From Mycobacterium malmoense (lineage in GTDB: Bacteria > Actinomycetota > Actinomycetes > Mycobacteriales > Mycobacteriaceae), in assembly GCF_019645855.1 (NCBI RefSeq), contig NZ_CP080999.1:992001-1056000 (forward strand): a DNA stretch of 64,000 bases, given 5' to 3'. Shown one piece after another: positions 8,489-16,993 of this stretch. Below the pieces are notes generated by a model that was given only the letters and a program-made list of their open reading frames with translations, searched no databases and was not told where the DNA came from. The position numbers and the translations under genes are program-made. Numbering within the stretch: the stretch's first letter is position 1; the number at the start of each line of letters is the position of its first letter.

Positions 8489-9328
8489 TTACTTCAGCAG
8501 CGCGACGATCTTCTCTTCCAGGGCGATCGGCTCGGCCTCGGGATCCACCCGGTCCGTCCCGGGCAGCTTGGCGTCCGGATCGGCGAAGTCGCGGTAGGTT
8601 TTGTCGCCGCCCAGCGCGTAGAGCAGGTAGCCGGTCAGCAGCGCCCGCACCGATCGCTGCGTGCGCCGGTGCGGGCCGGGCAGCCCGAACACCGTCGCCA
8701 ATCGCCGGCCCTCGGCCAGCCCGCCGGGTCGGGCTTTGCTGACGACGCGCAACGTGGCCGCGTCCCACACGGCGGAAAGCGGCAGCGCATCGGAGTTCAG
8801 CGTTTTGGTATCTCCCGGGGCGGTCAAGATCAAGCCCGGCACTTTGCACGCCACGGCCGGCTGCTCGGCCGGGGGACTGGTGACCGTCGGGAAAATGGCC
8901 GCCACGGCCGCGGGCTTTGCTGACATCCCGGCCGCGGCGAACACCGCGGCCGAGCCGCCGAAACCGTGGCCCGCCACGCCGAGCTTCGCGGGATGCACGC
9001 TGATGTTCCCGGGCCCGAGGCGCACGCCCGCCACGATGTCGAGGGCGGTACCGAGGTCGAAGGCGAAGTTCAGCACCGACGGCGCCAGGCCCCGCTCGGT
9101 GTCCGGAGCGCCGGCCACGATCCCCCACGACGCCAGATGCTCCAGCAGACCCGAATAGCGAGCGGCGCCGGTGAGCCAGTCGTGACCGAAGGCCACGCCC
9201 GGCAGGTTCAGCCCGGCTTCGGGGGTGTACACCACCCCGGGCAAACCGGCGAAGGCCAGGTCACCGCGCAAAACCCGATGCGGACCACGCCGGCTGAGGG
9301 CGGCGGCGAGCTTGCGGATGCGGGCCAC
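8489..9328 (-). CDS. Alpha/beta-hydrolase-fold protein (Rv3438-like), nucleophile missing
   Basis: Protein of 279 residues with an alpha/beta-hydrolase layout: VVYTPEAGLNLPGVAFGHDW at the oxyanion-loop position, then the nucleophile-elbow segment VAGHGFGGSAAVFA and the strand VPGLILTAPGDTKTL. The elbow reads GHGFGG, so the expected serine of GxSxG is a glycine. A conventional Ser-hydrolase mechanism is therefore doubtful. GTG start at 9328. It matches Rv3438 in size, orientation relative to glmM and glmS, and position. It may be a non-catalytic or repurposed member; the substrate is unknown. Confidence 0.8.
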   Translation of the reverse strand: MARIRKLAAALSRRGPHRVLRGDLAFAGLPGVVYTPEAGLNLPGVAFGHDWLTGAARYSGLLEHLASWGIVAGAPDTERGLAPSVLNFAFDLGTALDIVAGVRLGPGNISVHPAKLGVAGHGFGGSAAVFAAAGMSAKPAAVAAIFPTVTSPPAEQPAVACKVPGLILTAPGDTKTLNSDALPLSAVWDAATLRVVSKARPGGLAEGRRLATVFGLPGPHRRTQRSVRALLTGYLLYALGGDKTYRDFADPDAKLPGTDRVDPEAEPIALEEKIVALLK

Positions 9329-9389
9329 CCGTCGACGTTAGCGCATCGCCGCGCCGCGCCGGGTCGGCGCAACGGCCTGTGGAACGGCC

Positions 9390-9608
9390 TTAAGCCGTGA
9401 CCTCGATCAGGCCCATCCGCCACAGCACCGCGTACAGCTGGCGCAGCGGGATGCTCAGCAAACGAGTCGCCGCGTCGGCCAACGGGTCGCCCCCGGCGCC
9501 GACCGTCGGGTGCGGACGCCGCTTGGGCGCCGGCCTCGGCGCCGGCGATAGCGTCAGCCCTGGCTCGGGTGGGGTCGTCACCACATCGTCGTACAAAACA
9601 GCGGTCAT
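9390..9608 (-). CDS. Small hypothetical protein
   Basis: Predicted 72-residue protein. The start at 9608 is chosen because AGGAGG lies six bases upstream on the minus strand; the open frame continues further upstream but without comparable signals. The N-terminus MTAVLYDDVVTTPPEPG is followed by a Pro/Arg-rich linker and a C-terminal helix IPLRQLYAVLWRMGLIEVTA. No family is recognised. The strong ribosome binding site and the ordered C-terminus support a real gene. It lies 62 bases from the start of the hydrolase-fold gene and may share its transcript. Confidence 0.6.
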   Translation of the reverse strand: MTAVLYDDVVTTPPEPGLTLSPAPRPAPKRRPHPTVGAGGDPLADAATRLLSIPLRQLYAVLWRMGLIEVTA

Positions 9609-10196
9609 GATTCCCTCCTGGAAGATGGTGCGCGGTCCGTCAGGGGTCAAAAGCCGTCCTTTTCCGAATGCGACCCGAAGCCGGATTTCCGATTTACGTT
9701 TTACGTTTGCGCCGTTGTGAATATCCGCACCACTACAATCCGTGGCACGGCTCCCGACGCGCTCGATGCCATCGGCGTCGATATCTGCTGAAAGAACTGA
9801 GGGCAAAAGGGCGGTCACGCGGTTGTACACCGATTCGCGGCTCTGGTGAACGCGTTGCGCCGTAGCATTATTCGCCCGTGGCGGTCCGCTCCGAAACCTT
9901 GTGCAGTCATGATCAGACGAGCGTCAACACCGTTTCCTTCCCACTGGTCTATTTCGCGGCTCACATTTAGTCCTCGGTGGTTGCCAGCCGTAGCCGATAT
10001 GGCGAAGCTTAGGTACACGCGTTGCTGACGCAATGAAGCGATCGAAAACGTCGGAAATATATCAGGTGAAAAGAGCTCCCGCTTTATGAATGCGGCATGA
10101 ATTGAAATGGACGCGGCCTCGTGGGCGTCGCGGCCGCATCGCCCAGGTCAGTCGCGCGCGGCCGTCGCGGGGGATGCCTGCACTACCCTGGTCAGA
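9609..10196. other. Intergenic region before glmS, no gene recognised
   Basis: About 590 bases with lower GC than the surroundings. Short open frames exist on both strands (for example 9815-10033 minus) but show no recognisable domain, ribosome binding site or codon bias. It must hold the promoter of the small minus-strand gene and that of glmS. No inverted repeat, tRNA or mobile element signature was seen. Confidence 0.5.
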
Positions 10197-12065
10197 ATGT
10201 GCGGAATTGTCGGCTACGTCGGGCAGCGCCCGGCCTGCGGGGTCGTCATGGACGCGCTGCGCCGAATGGAGTACCGCGGCTACGACTCATCGGGAATCGC
10301 ACTGGTCGACGGGCACGGCAAACTCACCGTGCGGCGCCGCGCCGGCCGGCTGGCCAACCTGGAGGAGGCGGTGGCCGAGACCTCCGAGGCGGTGCTGACC
10401 GGCACCACCGGCCTGGGCCACACCCGCTGGGCCACCCACGGCCGTCCCACCGACCGCAACGCGCACCCGCACCGCGACGCCGCCGGCAAGATCGCCGTCG
10501 TCCACAATGGCATCATCGAGAACTTCCCGGCCCTGCGCCACGAGCTGGAAACGGCCGGCGTGGAGTTTGCCAGCGACACCGACACCGAGGTCGCGGTGCA
10601 CCTGGTGGCGCAGGCCTACCGCCACGGCGACACCGCCGGTGATTTCGCGGCCTCGGTGCTGGCGGTGCTGCGCCGGCTGGAGGGTCACTTCACCCTGGTG
10701 TTCGCCAATGCCGACGAGCCGGGCACCATCGTCGCCGCCCGCCGCTCCACCCCGCTGGTGCTCGGGATCGGCGACGGCGAAATGTTCGTCGGCTCCGACG
10801 TCGCGGCGTTCATCACGCACACCCGCGACGCCGTCGAACTCGGCCAGGACCAGGCCGTGGTGATCACCGCGGACGGCTACCGGATCACCGACTTCGACGG
10901 CAACCCGGACGACGCGAGCGCCCGCCGTTTTCGCATCGACTGGGACCTGGCCGCCGCCGAGAAGGGCGGCTACGAGTACTTCATGCTCAAGGAGATCGCC
11001 GAGCAGCCCGCCGCGGTGGCCGACACCCTGCTCGGGCATTTCGTCGACGGCCGGATCGTGCTCGACGAACAGCGCCTGTCCGATCAGGAACTGCGCGAGA
11101 TCGACAAGGTGTTCGTGGTCGCCTGCGGCACCGCATACCACTCCGGGCTGCTGGCGAAATACGCGATCGAGCACTGGACGCGGCTGCCGGTGGAAGTGGA
11201 GCTGGCCAGCGAATTCCGTTACCGCGACCCGGTTTTGGACCGCAGCACACTGGTGGTCGCCATCTCGCAGTCCGGCGAGACCGCGGACACCCTGGAGGCG
11301 GTCCGGCACGCCAAGGAGCAGAAGGCCAAGGTGCTGGCCATCTGCAACACCAACGGCTCGCAGATCCCGCGCGAGTGCGACGCGGTGCTGTACACCCGCG
11401 CCGGCCCGGAGATCGGCGTGGCCTCCACGAAGACCTTCCTGGCGCAGATCGCCGCCAACTACCTCGTTGGCCTGGCGCTGGCGCAGGCCCGCGGCACCAA
11501 GTACCCGGACGAGGTCGAGCGCGAGTACCGCGAGCTGGAAGCGATGCCGGACCTGGTGGCCCGGGTGCTCGCGACGATCGAACCGGTGGCGGCCCTGGCG
11601 CATCGGTTCGCCCAATCGTCGACGGTGCTGTTCCTGGGTCGCCACGTCGGCTACCCGGTGGCGCTGGAGGGCGCGCTGAAGCTCAAGGAGCTGGCCTACA
11701 TGCACGCCGAGGGGTTCGCCGCCGGCGAGCTCAAGCACGGCCCGATCGCGCTGGTCGACGACGGCCTGCCGGTCATCGTCGTCATGCCCTCGCCCAAGGG
11801 GTCGGCCACGCTGCACGCCAAGCTGCTGTCCAACATCCGCGAGATCCAGACCCGCGGGGCGGTGACCATCGTGATCGCCGAGGAGGGCGACGACACCGTG
11901 CGTCCCTATGCCGATCACTTGATCGAAATCCCGTCGGTGTCAACACTTTTGCAGCCGCTACTGTCGACCGTCCCGCTTCAGGTGTTCGCCGCGTCGGTCG
12001 CGCAGGCCCGCGGTTACGACGTCGACAAGCCGCGGAACCTGGCCAAGTCCGTCACCGTCGAATAG
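10197..12065 (+). CDS. glmS: Glutamine-fructose-6-phosphate aminotransferase
   Basis: Makes glucosamine-6-phosphate from fructose-6-phosphate and glutamine, the first committed step of amino-sugar synthesis. 622 residues. The start at 10197 gives MCGIVGYVG, placing the catalytic cysteine at position 2, to become the N-terminal residue. The class-II glutaminase domain (~1-225) shows GHTRWATHG and HNGIIENF. Two SIS sugar-isomerase domains follow (~290-440 and ~460-610), with ISQSGETADTLEA and the C-terminal KPRNLAKSVTVE. It supplies GlmM, encoded 5 kb upstream. No glmS riboswitch fold was apparent in the leader. Confidence 0.98.
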   Translation: MCGIVGYVGQRPACGVVMDALRRMEYRGYDSSGIALVDGHGKLTVRRRAGRLANLEEAVAETSEAVLTGTTGLGHTRWATHGRPTDRNAHPHRDAAGKIAVVHNGIIENFPALRHELETAGVEFASDTDTEVAVHLVAQAYRHGDTAGDFAASVLAVLRRLEGHFTLVFANADEPGTIVAARRSTPLVLGIGDGEMFVGSDVAAFITHTRDAVELGQDQAVVITADGYRITDFDGNPDDASARRFRIDWDLAAAEKGGYEYFMLKEIAEQPAAVADTLLGHFVDGRIVLDEQRLSDQELREIDKVFVVACGTAYHSGLLAKYAIEHWTRLPVEVELASEFRYRDPVLDRSTLVVAISQSGETADTLEAVRHAKEQKAKVLAICNTNGSQIPRECDAVLYTRAGPEIGVASTKTFLAQIAANYLVGLALAQARGTKYPDEVEREYRELEAMPDLVARVLATIEPVAALAHRFAQSSTVLFLGRHVGYPVALEGALKLKELAYMHAEGFAAGELKHGPIALVDDGLPVIVVMPSPKGSATLHAKLLSNIREIQTRGAVTIVIAEEGDDTVRPYADHLIEIPSVSTLLQPLLSTVPLQVFAASVAQARGYDVDKPRNLAKSVTVE

Positions 12066-12077
12066 AGGGTGATCATC

Positions 12078-12800
12078 GTGGCGCACGCATCGGTGGGGAC
12101 ACGACTGCGAAGCATGGGATTGGCGGTGTGGCATTTCGTCAGCGGCGCGCCGTTGACCTACGCCTGGCTGTTCGTGCTGCTGATCACGACGATCATCCAA
12201 AACGAACTCCCCGGGCGGCAACTGCACACGGTGCTGCTGCACCGCTCCACCAACATTCACGCGCTGGCGACGGATCCGCTCGACGTGTTGTTCTCCAGCC
12301 TGCTGTGGATCGACGGCAAGAACCTGGAACCGTACCTGTTGCTGTTCACCCTGTTTCTCGCGCCGGCCGAACACTGGCTTGGCCACCTGCGTTGGCTCAC
12401 CGTGGGATTGACCTCCCACATCCTTGCCACCTATTTCAGCGAAGGCCTGCTCTATTTTGCGATCGAGGAACACGATGCCTCGGAACGGCTGGTGCACGCC
12501 CACGATATCGGGGTCAGCTATTTCCTCGTCGGCGTGATGGCCGTGCTGACCTATCACATTGCGCGGCCGTGGCGCTGGGGCTATCTCGGGGTGCTACTGA
12601 TCATCTTTGGCTTCCCGTTGATCACCATGGACCGCGTCGAGCTGAACTTCACCGCGATCGGGCACTTCGCCTCGATCGTCATCGGTTTGTGCTTCTACCC
12701 GATGGCGCGCGAGCGCAGGCGCCCGCCGTTGAACCCGGCGAAACTCAAGACCGCTTTCCGGCGCGTCCGTTCTCGCGAGGCGTCGCGCAGGGCCGTCTAG
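12078..12800 (+). CDS. Rhomboid-like multi-pass membrane protein (Rv3434c position)
   Basis: Integral membrane protein of ~240 residues with about six hydrophobic segments. The layout recalls rhomboid intramembrane proteases: an early loop PAEHWLGHLRW, a segment HDIGVSYFLVGVMAVL where GVSY could supply the serine, and a last helix AIGHFASIVIGL with a histidine. The serine motif is not canonical GxSG, so proteolytic activity is uncertain. GTG at 12078 is preferred over GTG at 12069 because AGAGGG lies eight bases before it. It follows glmS closely and precedes nnrE/nnrD; size and place match Rv3434c. Confidence 0.72.
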   Translation: MAHASVGTRLRSMGLAVWHFVSGAPLTYAWLFVLLITTIIQNELPGRQLHTVLLHRSTNIHALATDPLDVLFSSLLWIDGKNLEPYLLLFTLFLAPAEHWLGHLRWLTVGLTSHILATYFSEGLLYFAIEEHDASERLVHAHDIGVSYFLVGVMAVLTYHIARPWRWGYLGVLLIIFGFPLITMDRVELNFTAIGHFASIVIGLCFYPMARERRRPPLNPAKLKTAFRRVRSREASRRAV

Positions 12801-12866
12801 GTTCGCTGCCGTCGTTTGGATCGAGCCGGACGCGACTGTACGCCCGGACATGGAATGCTTGAGTCG

Positions 12867-14306
12867 ATGCGGCATTACTACCCTGTAGACGCGATCCGCG
12901 ACGCCGAAGCGCCGCTGCTGGCCAGCCTGCCCGATGGCGCGCTGATGCGGCGCGCGGCCTTCGGGCTGGCCACCGCGATCATCGGGGAACTGACCGCCCG
13001 CACCGGCGGGGTTGCCGGCCGCCGGGTGTGCGCGGTCATCGGCTCGGGCGACAACGGCGGTGATGCGCTGTGGGCGGCGACCTTCGTGCGCCGCCGTGGC
13101 GCGGCCGCCGACGCGGTGCTGCTCAACCCGGACCACACCCACCGCAAGGGGCTGGCGGCGTTCCGGAAGGCCGGTGGGCGCGTCGTGCAAAGTGTTTCGG
13201 CCGCAACCGATCTCGTCATCGACGGGGTGGTGGGCATCTCCGGCTCGGGTCCGCTGCGACCGGCGGCGGCCGAGGTGTTCGCCGGCGTGGAAGCCCACGG
13301 GATCCCGGTGGTCGCCGTCGACATCCCCAGCGGCATCGACGTGGCGACCGGCGCGATCACCGGCCCCGCGGTGCGCGCCGCGCTGACCGTCACCTTCGGC
13401 GGCCTCAAACCCGTGCATGCGCTCGCCGATTGCGGCCGGGTCGAGCTGATCGACATCGGGCTGGACTTGCCGCCCACCTCAAAAACATCAGTGCTGGGTT
13501 TCGAGGCCGCCGATGTGGCCGCGCGTTGGCCGGTGCCCGGCCCGCGCGACGACAAGTACACCCAGGGCGTGACGGGGGTGTTGGCCGGCTCGTCGACGTA
13601 TCCGGGTGCCGCGGTGTTGTGCACCGGCGCCGCCGTCGCGGCACACTCCGGCATGGTTCGGTACGCCGGCGGCGCGCGTGGCGAGGTGCTCGCACGCTGG
13701 CCGGAGGTGATCGCCTCGCCCACCCCGGCTGCGGCCGGCCGGGTGCAGGCCTGGGTCGTCGGGCCGGGACTGGGCACCGACGAAACAGGCGCCGCCGCAT
13801 TGTGGTTCGCGCTGGACACCGACCTTCCGGTGCTGGTGGACGCCGACGGGCTGACCATCCTGGCGGCCCACCCCGAGCTGATGACTAAGCGCGCTGAAAG
13901 GGGGGTGCCGACGGTGCTGACCCCGCACGCCGGTGAATTCGCCCGGCTGGCCGGGAACCCGCCCGGGGACGACCGGGTGGGCGCCACCCGTAAGCTGGCC
14001 GACACGTTCGGCGCCACCGTGCTGCTCAAGGGGAACGTCACGATCATCGCCGACCCCGGCGGCCCGGTCTATCTCAATCCCGCCGGCCAGTCCTGGGCCG
14101 CCACCGCAGGCTCCGGCGACGTGCTGTCCGGGATGATCGGCGCGTTGCTGGCCTCCGGGTTGCCGGCGGCCGAGGCGGCCGCGGCCGCGGCCTTCGTGCA
14201 CGCGCGCGCGGCGGGCCTGTCGGCGGCCGATCCGGGCCCGGGTGACGCGCCGACGTCGGCGTCGCGGATCGTGGGCCACATCCGGGCCGCCCTGGCCGAG
14301 CTGTAG
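12867..14306 (+). CDS. nnr: Bifunctional NAD(P)HX epimerase/dehydratase
   Basis: Metabolite-repair enzyme restoring hydrated NADH/NADPH. 479 residues. The N-terminal YjeF-type epimerase domain (~1-215) has GSGDNGGDALWAA and VDIPSGIDVATG. The C-terminal ADP/ATP-dependent dehydratase domain (~225-479) has YTQGVTGVLAGSSTYPGAAVL, LTPHAGEFARL and the catalytic TAGSGDVLSGMIGALLASG. The ATG at 12867 gives MRHYYPVDAIRDAE, which matches the Rv3433c N-terminus. The next gene, gadB, starts 42 bases downstream. Confidence 0.94.
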   Translation: MRHYYPVDAIRDAEAPLLASLPDGALMRRAAFGLATAIIGELTARTGGVAGRRVCAVIGSGDNGGDALWAATFVRRRGAAADAVLLNPDHTHRKGLAAFRKAGGRVVQSVSAATDLVIDGVVGISGSGPLRPAAAEVFAGVEAHGIPVVAVDIPSGIDVATGAITGPAVRAALTVTFGGLKPVHALADCGRVELIDIGLDLPPTSKTSVLGFEAADVAARWPVPGPRDDKYTQGVTGVLAGSSTYPGAAVLCTGAAVAAHSGMVRYAGGARGEVLARWPEVIASPTPAAAGRVQAWVVGPGLGTDETGAAALWFALDTDLPVLVDADGLTILAAHPELMTKRAERGVPTVLTPHAGEFARLAGNPPGDDRVGATRKLADTFGATVLLKGNVTIIADPGGPVYLNPAGQSWAATAGSGDVLSGMIGALLASGLPAAEAAAAAAFVHARAAGLSAADPGPGDAPTSASRIVGHIRAALAEL

Positions 14307-14347
14307 CGCCGAGCCACCGCAACGAAGCCGACCTGAAAGGATCCGCC

Positions 14348-15733
14348 GTGTCCCGCAGCCATCCGTCCGTGCCCGCGCATGCGATCGCTCCCGCCTATAC
14401 CGGCCGCCTATTCGACGCGCCCGTACCCGCGTTGCGGCTGCCCGAGGAGTCGATGGACCCGGAGGCCGCCTACCGCTTCATCCACGACGAGCTGATGCTC
14501 GATGGCAGTTCCCGGCTGAACCTGGCCACCTTCGTCACCACGTGGATGGATCCCGAGGCCGGGAAACTGATGGCCGAGACGTTCGACAAGAACATGATCG
14601 ACAAGGACGAATATCCGGCCACCGCGGCCATCGAGCAGCGCTGCGTCTGCATGGTCGCCGACCTGTTTCATGCCGAACACCTGCGCGACGACGACCCCTC
14701 GAGCGCGTGCGGGGTGTCCACCATCGGCTCCAGCGAGGCGGTGATGCTGGGCGGGCTGGCCATGAAATGGCGGTGGCGCCAGAAGGTGGGTAAAGGCTGG
14801 GAAGGCCGCACCCCGAACCTGGTGATGGGCTCCAACGTCCAGGTGGTGTGGGAGAAGTTCTGCCGCTACTTCGACGTCGAACCGCGCTACCTGCCCATGG
14901 AGGAGGGGCGTTACGTCATCACCCCCGAACAGGTGGTCGAGGCCGTCGACGAGAACACCATCGGCGTGGTGGCGATCCTCGGCACCACCTACACCGGTGA
15001 ACTCGAACCCGTCGCCCAGATCTGTGCGGCGCTGGACAAACTGGCGGCTGATGGGGGCGTGGACGTCCCGGTGCACGTCGACGCGGCCAGCGGTGGTTTT
15101 GTGGTGCCGTTCCTGCACCCGGATCTGGTGTGGGACTTCCGGCTGCCCCGGGTGGTGTCGATCAACGTCAGCGGCCACAAGTACGGGCTGACCTACCCCG
15201 GCATCGGGTTCGTCGTGTGGCGCAGCGCCGAGCATCTGCCCGACGAACTCGTTTTCCGGGTCAACTACCTGGGCGGCGATATGCCGACCTTCACGCTGAA
15301 CTTCTCCCGGCCCGGCAACCAGGTGGTCGGCCAGTACTACAACTTCCTGCGGCTGGGCCGGGAGGGATACACCAAGGTCATGCGGAGTCTGTCGTCGACC
15401 GCGCGCTGGCTGGGTGCGCAGCTGCGCGATGGCGACCACTGCGAGCTGATCTCGGATGGTTCGGCGATCCCGGTGGTCAGCTTCCGGCTGGCCAGGGACC
15501 GCGGCTACACCGAGTTCGACGTCTCCCACGAGCTGCGGGGCTACGGGTGGCAGGTGCCCGCCTACACGATGCCCGACAACGCCACCCATGTCTCCGTGCT
15601 GCGCGTCGTGGTGCGGGAAGGGCTCTCCGCCGACCTGGCGCGAGCGCTGCACGACGACGCCCGCAGCGCGCTGGCCTCCCTGGACAAGGTCAAGCCCGGC
15701 GGGCACTACGACGCCCAGCACTTTTCTCATTAG
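14348..15733 (+). CDS. gadB: Glutamate decarboxylase (PLP-dependent)
   Basis: Group II PLP-dependent decarboxylase converting glutamate to GABA and consuming a proton, as in acid-resistance systems. 461 residues with GTG start at 14348 after GAAAGGATCC. Landmarks are STIGSSEAVMLGGLAMKW, HVDAASGGFVVPF and the PLP-lysine motif SGHKYGL with Lys278. The N-terminal region (FVTTWMDPEAGKLM) is typical of plant and bacterial GadB. A hairpin repeat directly after the stop separates it from alr. In M. tuberculosis a PPE/IS block lies between gadB and alr; here only 84 bases do. Confidence 0.95.
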   Translation: MSRSHPSVPAHAIAPAYTGRLFDAPVPALRLPEESMDPEAAYRFIHDELMLDGSSRLNLATFVTTWMDPEAGKLMAETFDKNMIDKDEYPATAAIEQRCVCMVADLFHAEHLRDDDPSSACGVSTIGSSEAVMLGGLAMKWRWRQKVGKGWEGRTPNLVMGSNVQVVWEKFCRYFDVEPRYLPMEEGRYVITPEQVVEAVDENTIGVVAILGTTYTGELEPVAQICAALDKLAADGGVDVPVHVDAASGGFVVPFLHPDLVWDFRLPRVVSINVSGHKYGLTYPGIGFVVWRSAEHLPDELVFRVNYLGGDMPTFTLNFSRPGNQVVGQYYNFLRLGREGYTKVMRSLSSTARWLGAQLRDGDHCELISDGSAIPVVSFRLARDRGYTEFDVSHELRGYGWQVPAYTMPDNATHVSVLRVVVREGLSADLARALHDDARSALASLDKVKPGGHYDAQHFSH

Positions 15734-15794
15734 CGCGAGACTGTAACTGGCGACACAAATCGCGAGTGGCGGCGTCGCTAGTTACAGTTTCGCG
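15734..15794. repeat. Long hairpin between gadB and alr
   Basis: A 21-base arm (15734-15754) is complementary to 15774-15794 except for two positions that form G-U wobbles, with a 19-base loop. It begins one base after the gadB stop and ends 23 bases before alr. There is no U-run. The structure suits a terminator or RNA-stability element. Confidence 0.65.
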
Positions 15795-15817
15795 GCGCAT
15801 TTTTGGTTTCTGGGACA

Positions 15818-16993
15818 ATGGCGGCCGTGGCAGTTAGGCCGATATCCCTGACGCCGGGCGTCCACGCCGAGGCCTCGGTGGACCTGGGCGCGATCCAGCA
15901 CAACGTCCGGGTGCTGCGCGAGCACGCCGGCAGCGCGCCGGTGATGGCCGTCGTCAAGGCCGACGGCTACGGCCATGGGGCCACCCGGGTCGCCCACGCC
16001 GCGCTGACCGCCGGAGCGGCCGAGCTGGGCGTCGCCACCGTCGACGAAGCACTGGCGCTGCGCGCCGACGGAATCACCGCCCCGATCCTGGCCTGGCTGC
16101 ATCCGCCCGGCATCGATTTCGGGCCGGCGCTGCTGGCCGACGTGGAGATCGCCGTGTCCTCGGTGCGTCAGCTCGACGAGCTGCTGGACGCGGTGCGCCG
16201 GACCGGACGCACGGCGACGGTCACCGTCAAGGTGGACACGGGGCTGAACCGCAACGGCGTCGCCCCGGCGGACTATCCGGCGATGCTGACCGCGCTGCGC
16301 CTCGCCGTCGCCGAGGACGCGATCCGGCTGCGTGGGCTGATGTCGCACATGGTGTACGCCGACCAACCTGACAATCCCTTCAATGACGTTCAGGCCCAAC
16401 GGTTTACCGAGATGCTGGCGCAGGCGCGCGACGAGGGTGTGCGGTTTGAGGTTGCGCACCTGGCAAATTCGTCGGCCACGATGTCGCGTCCCGACCTGGC
16501 CTTCGACCTGGTGCGGCCCGGCATCGCGGTGTACGGCCTGAGCCCCGTGCCCGGCCTCGGTGACATGGGGCTGATACCGGCGATGACGGTGAAATGCGCT
16601 GTCGCACTGGTGAAATCGGTTCGGACCGGCGAGGGCGTGTCCTATGGACACACCTGGGTCGCCGACCGTGACACCAATCTGGCGCTGCTGCCGATCGGCT
16701 ACGCGGACGGCGTGTTCCGGACGCTGGGCGGGCGGCTGGAGGTGCTGATCAACGGCGGGCGGCGGCCCGGTGTCGGGCGGATCTGCATGGACCAGTTCCT
16801 CGTCGACCTGGGCCCCGGGCAGGTCGATGTGGCCGAAGGCGACGAGGCGATCCTGTTCGGGCCGGGCACCGCGGGCGAGCCCACCGCGCAGGATTGGGCC
16901 GACCTGCTCGGCACCATCCACTACGAAGTGGTGACCGGCCCCCGCGGGCGGATCACCAGAACCTACCGCGAGGCGCAAACCGTTGAGCCCTGA
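15818..16993 (+). CDS. alr: Alanine racemase
   Basis: PLP enzyme that makes D-alanine for peptidoglycan; the target of D-cycloserine. 391 residues from ATG 15818, with a GTG at 15827 as alternative. The PLP lysine lies in AVVKADGYGHG (Lys47), and the opposing catalytic tyrosine in GEGVSYGHTW (Tyr276). VGRICMDQF and the C-terminal GRITRTYREAQ complete the family pattern. The stop overlaps the TTG start of the downstream hydrolase by 11 bases, so alr heads an operon that runs through tsaE, tsaB, rimI and tsaD. Confidence 0.97.
   Translation: MAAVAVRPISLTPGVHAEASVDLGAIQHNVRVLREHAGSAPVMAVVKADGYGHGATRVAHAALTAGAAELGVATVDEALALRADGITAPILAWLHPPGIDFGPALLADVEIAVSSVRQLDELLDAVRRTGRTATVTVKVDTGLNRNGVAPADYPAMLTALRLAVAEDAIRLRGLMSHMVYADQPDNPFNDVQAQRFTEMLAQARDEGVRFEVAHLANSSATMSRPDLAFDLVRPGIAVYGLSPVPGLGDMGLIPAMTVKCAVALVKSVRTGEGVSYGHTWVADRDTNLALLPIGYADGVFRTLGGRLEVLINGGRRPGVGRICMDQFLVDLGPGQVDVAEGDEAILFGPGTAGEPTAQDWADLLGTIHYEVVTGPRGRITRTYREAQTVEP

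Noticed and set aside
9815..10033. 72-codon minus-strand frame before glmS as a gene
   Set aside because: No ribosome binding site, no recognisable fold and no codon bias.
10050..10196. glmS ribozyme/riboswitch in the glmS leader
   Set aside because: The leader is short of the required structured core and no pseudoknot pairing was seen; such ribozymes are known from Firmicutes, not mycobacteria.
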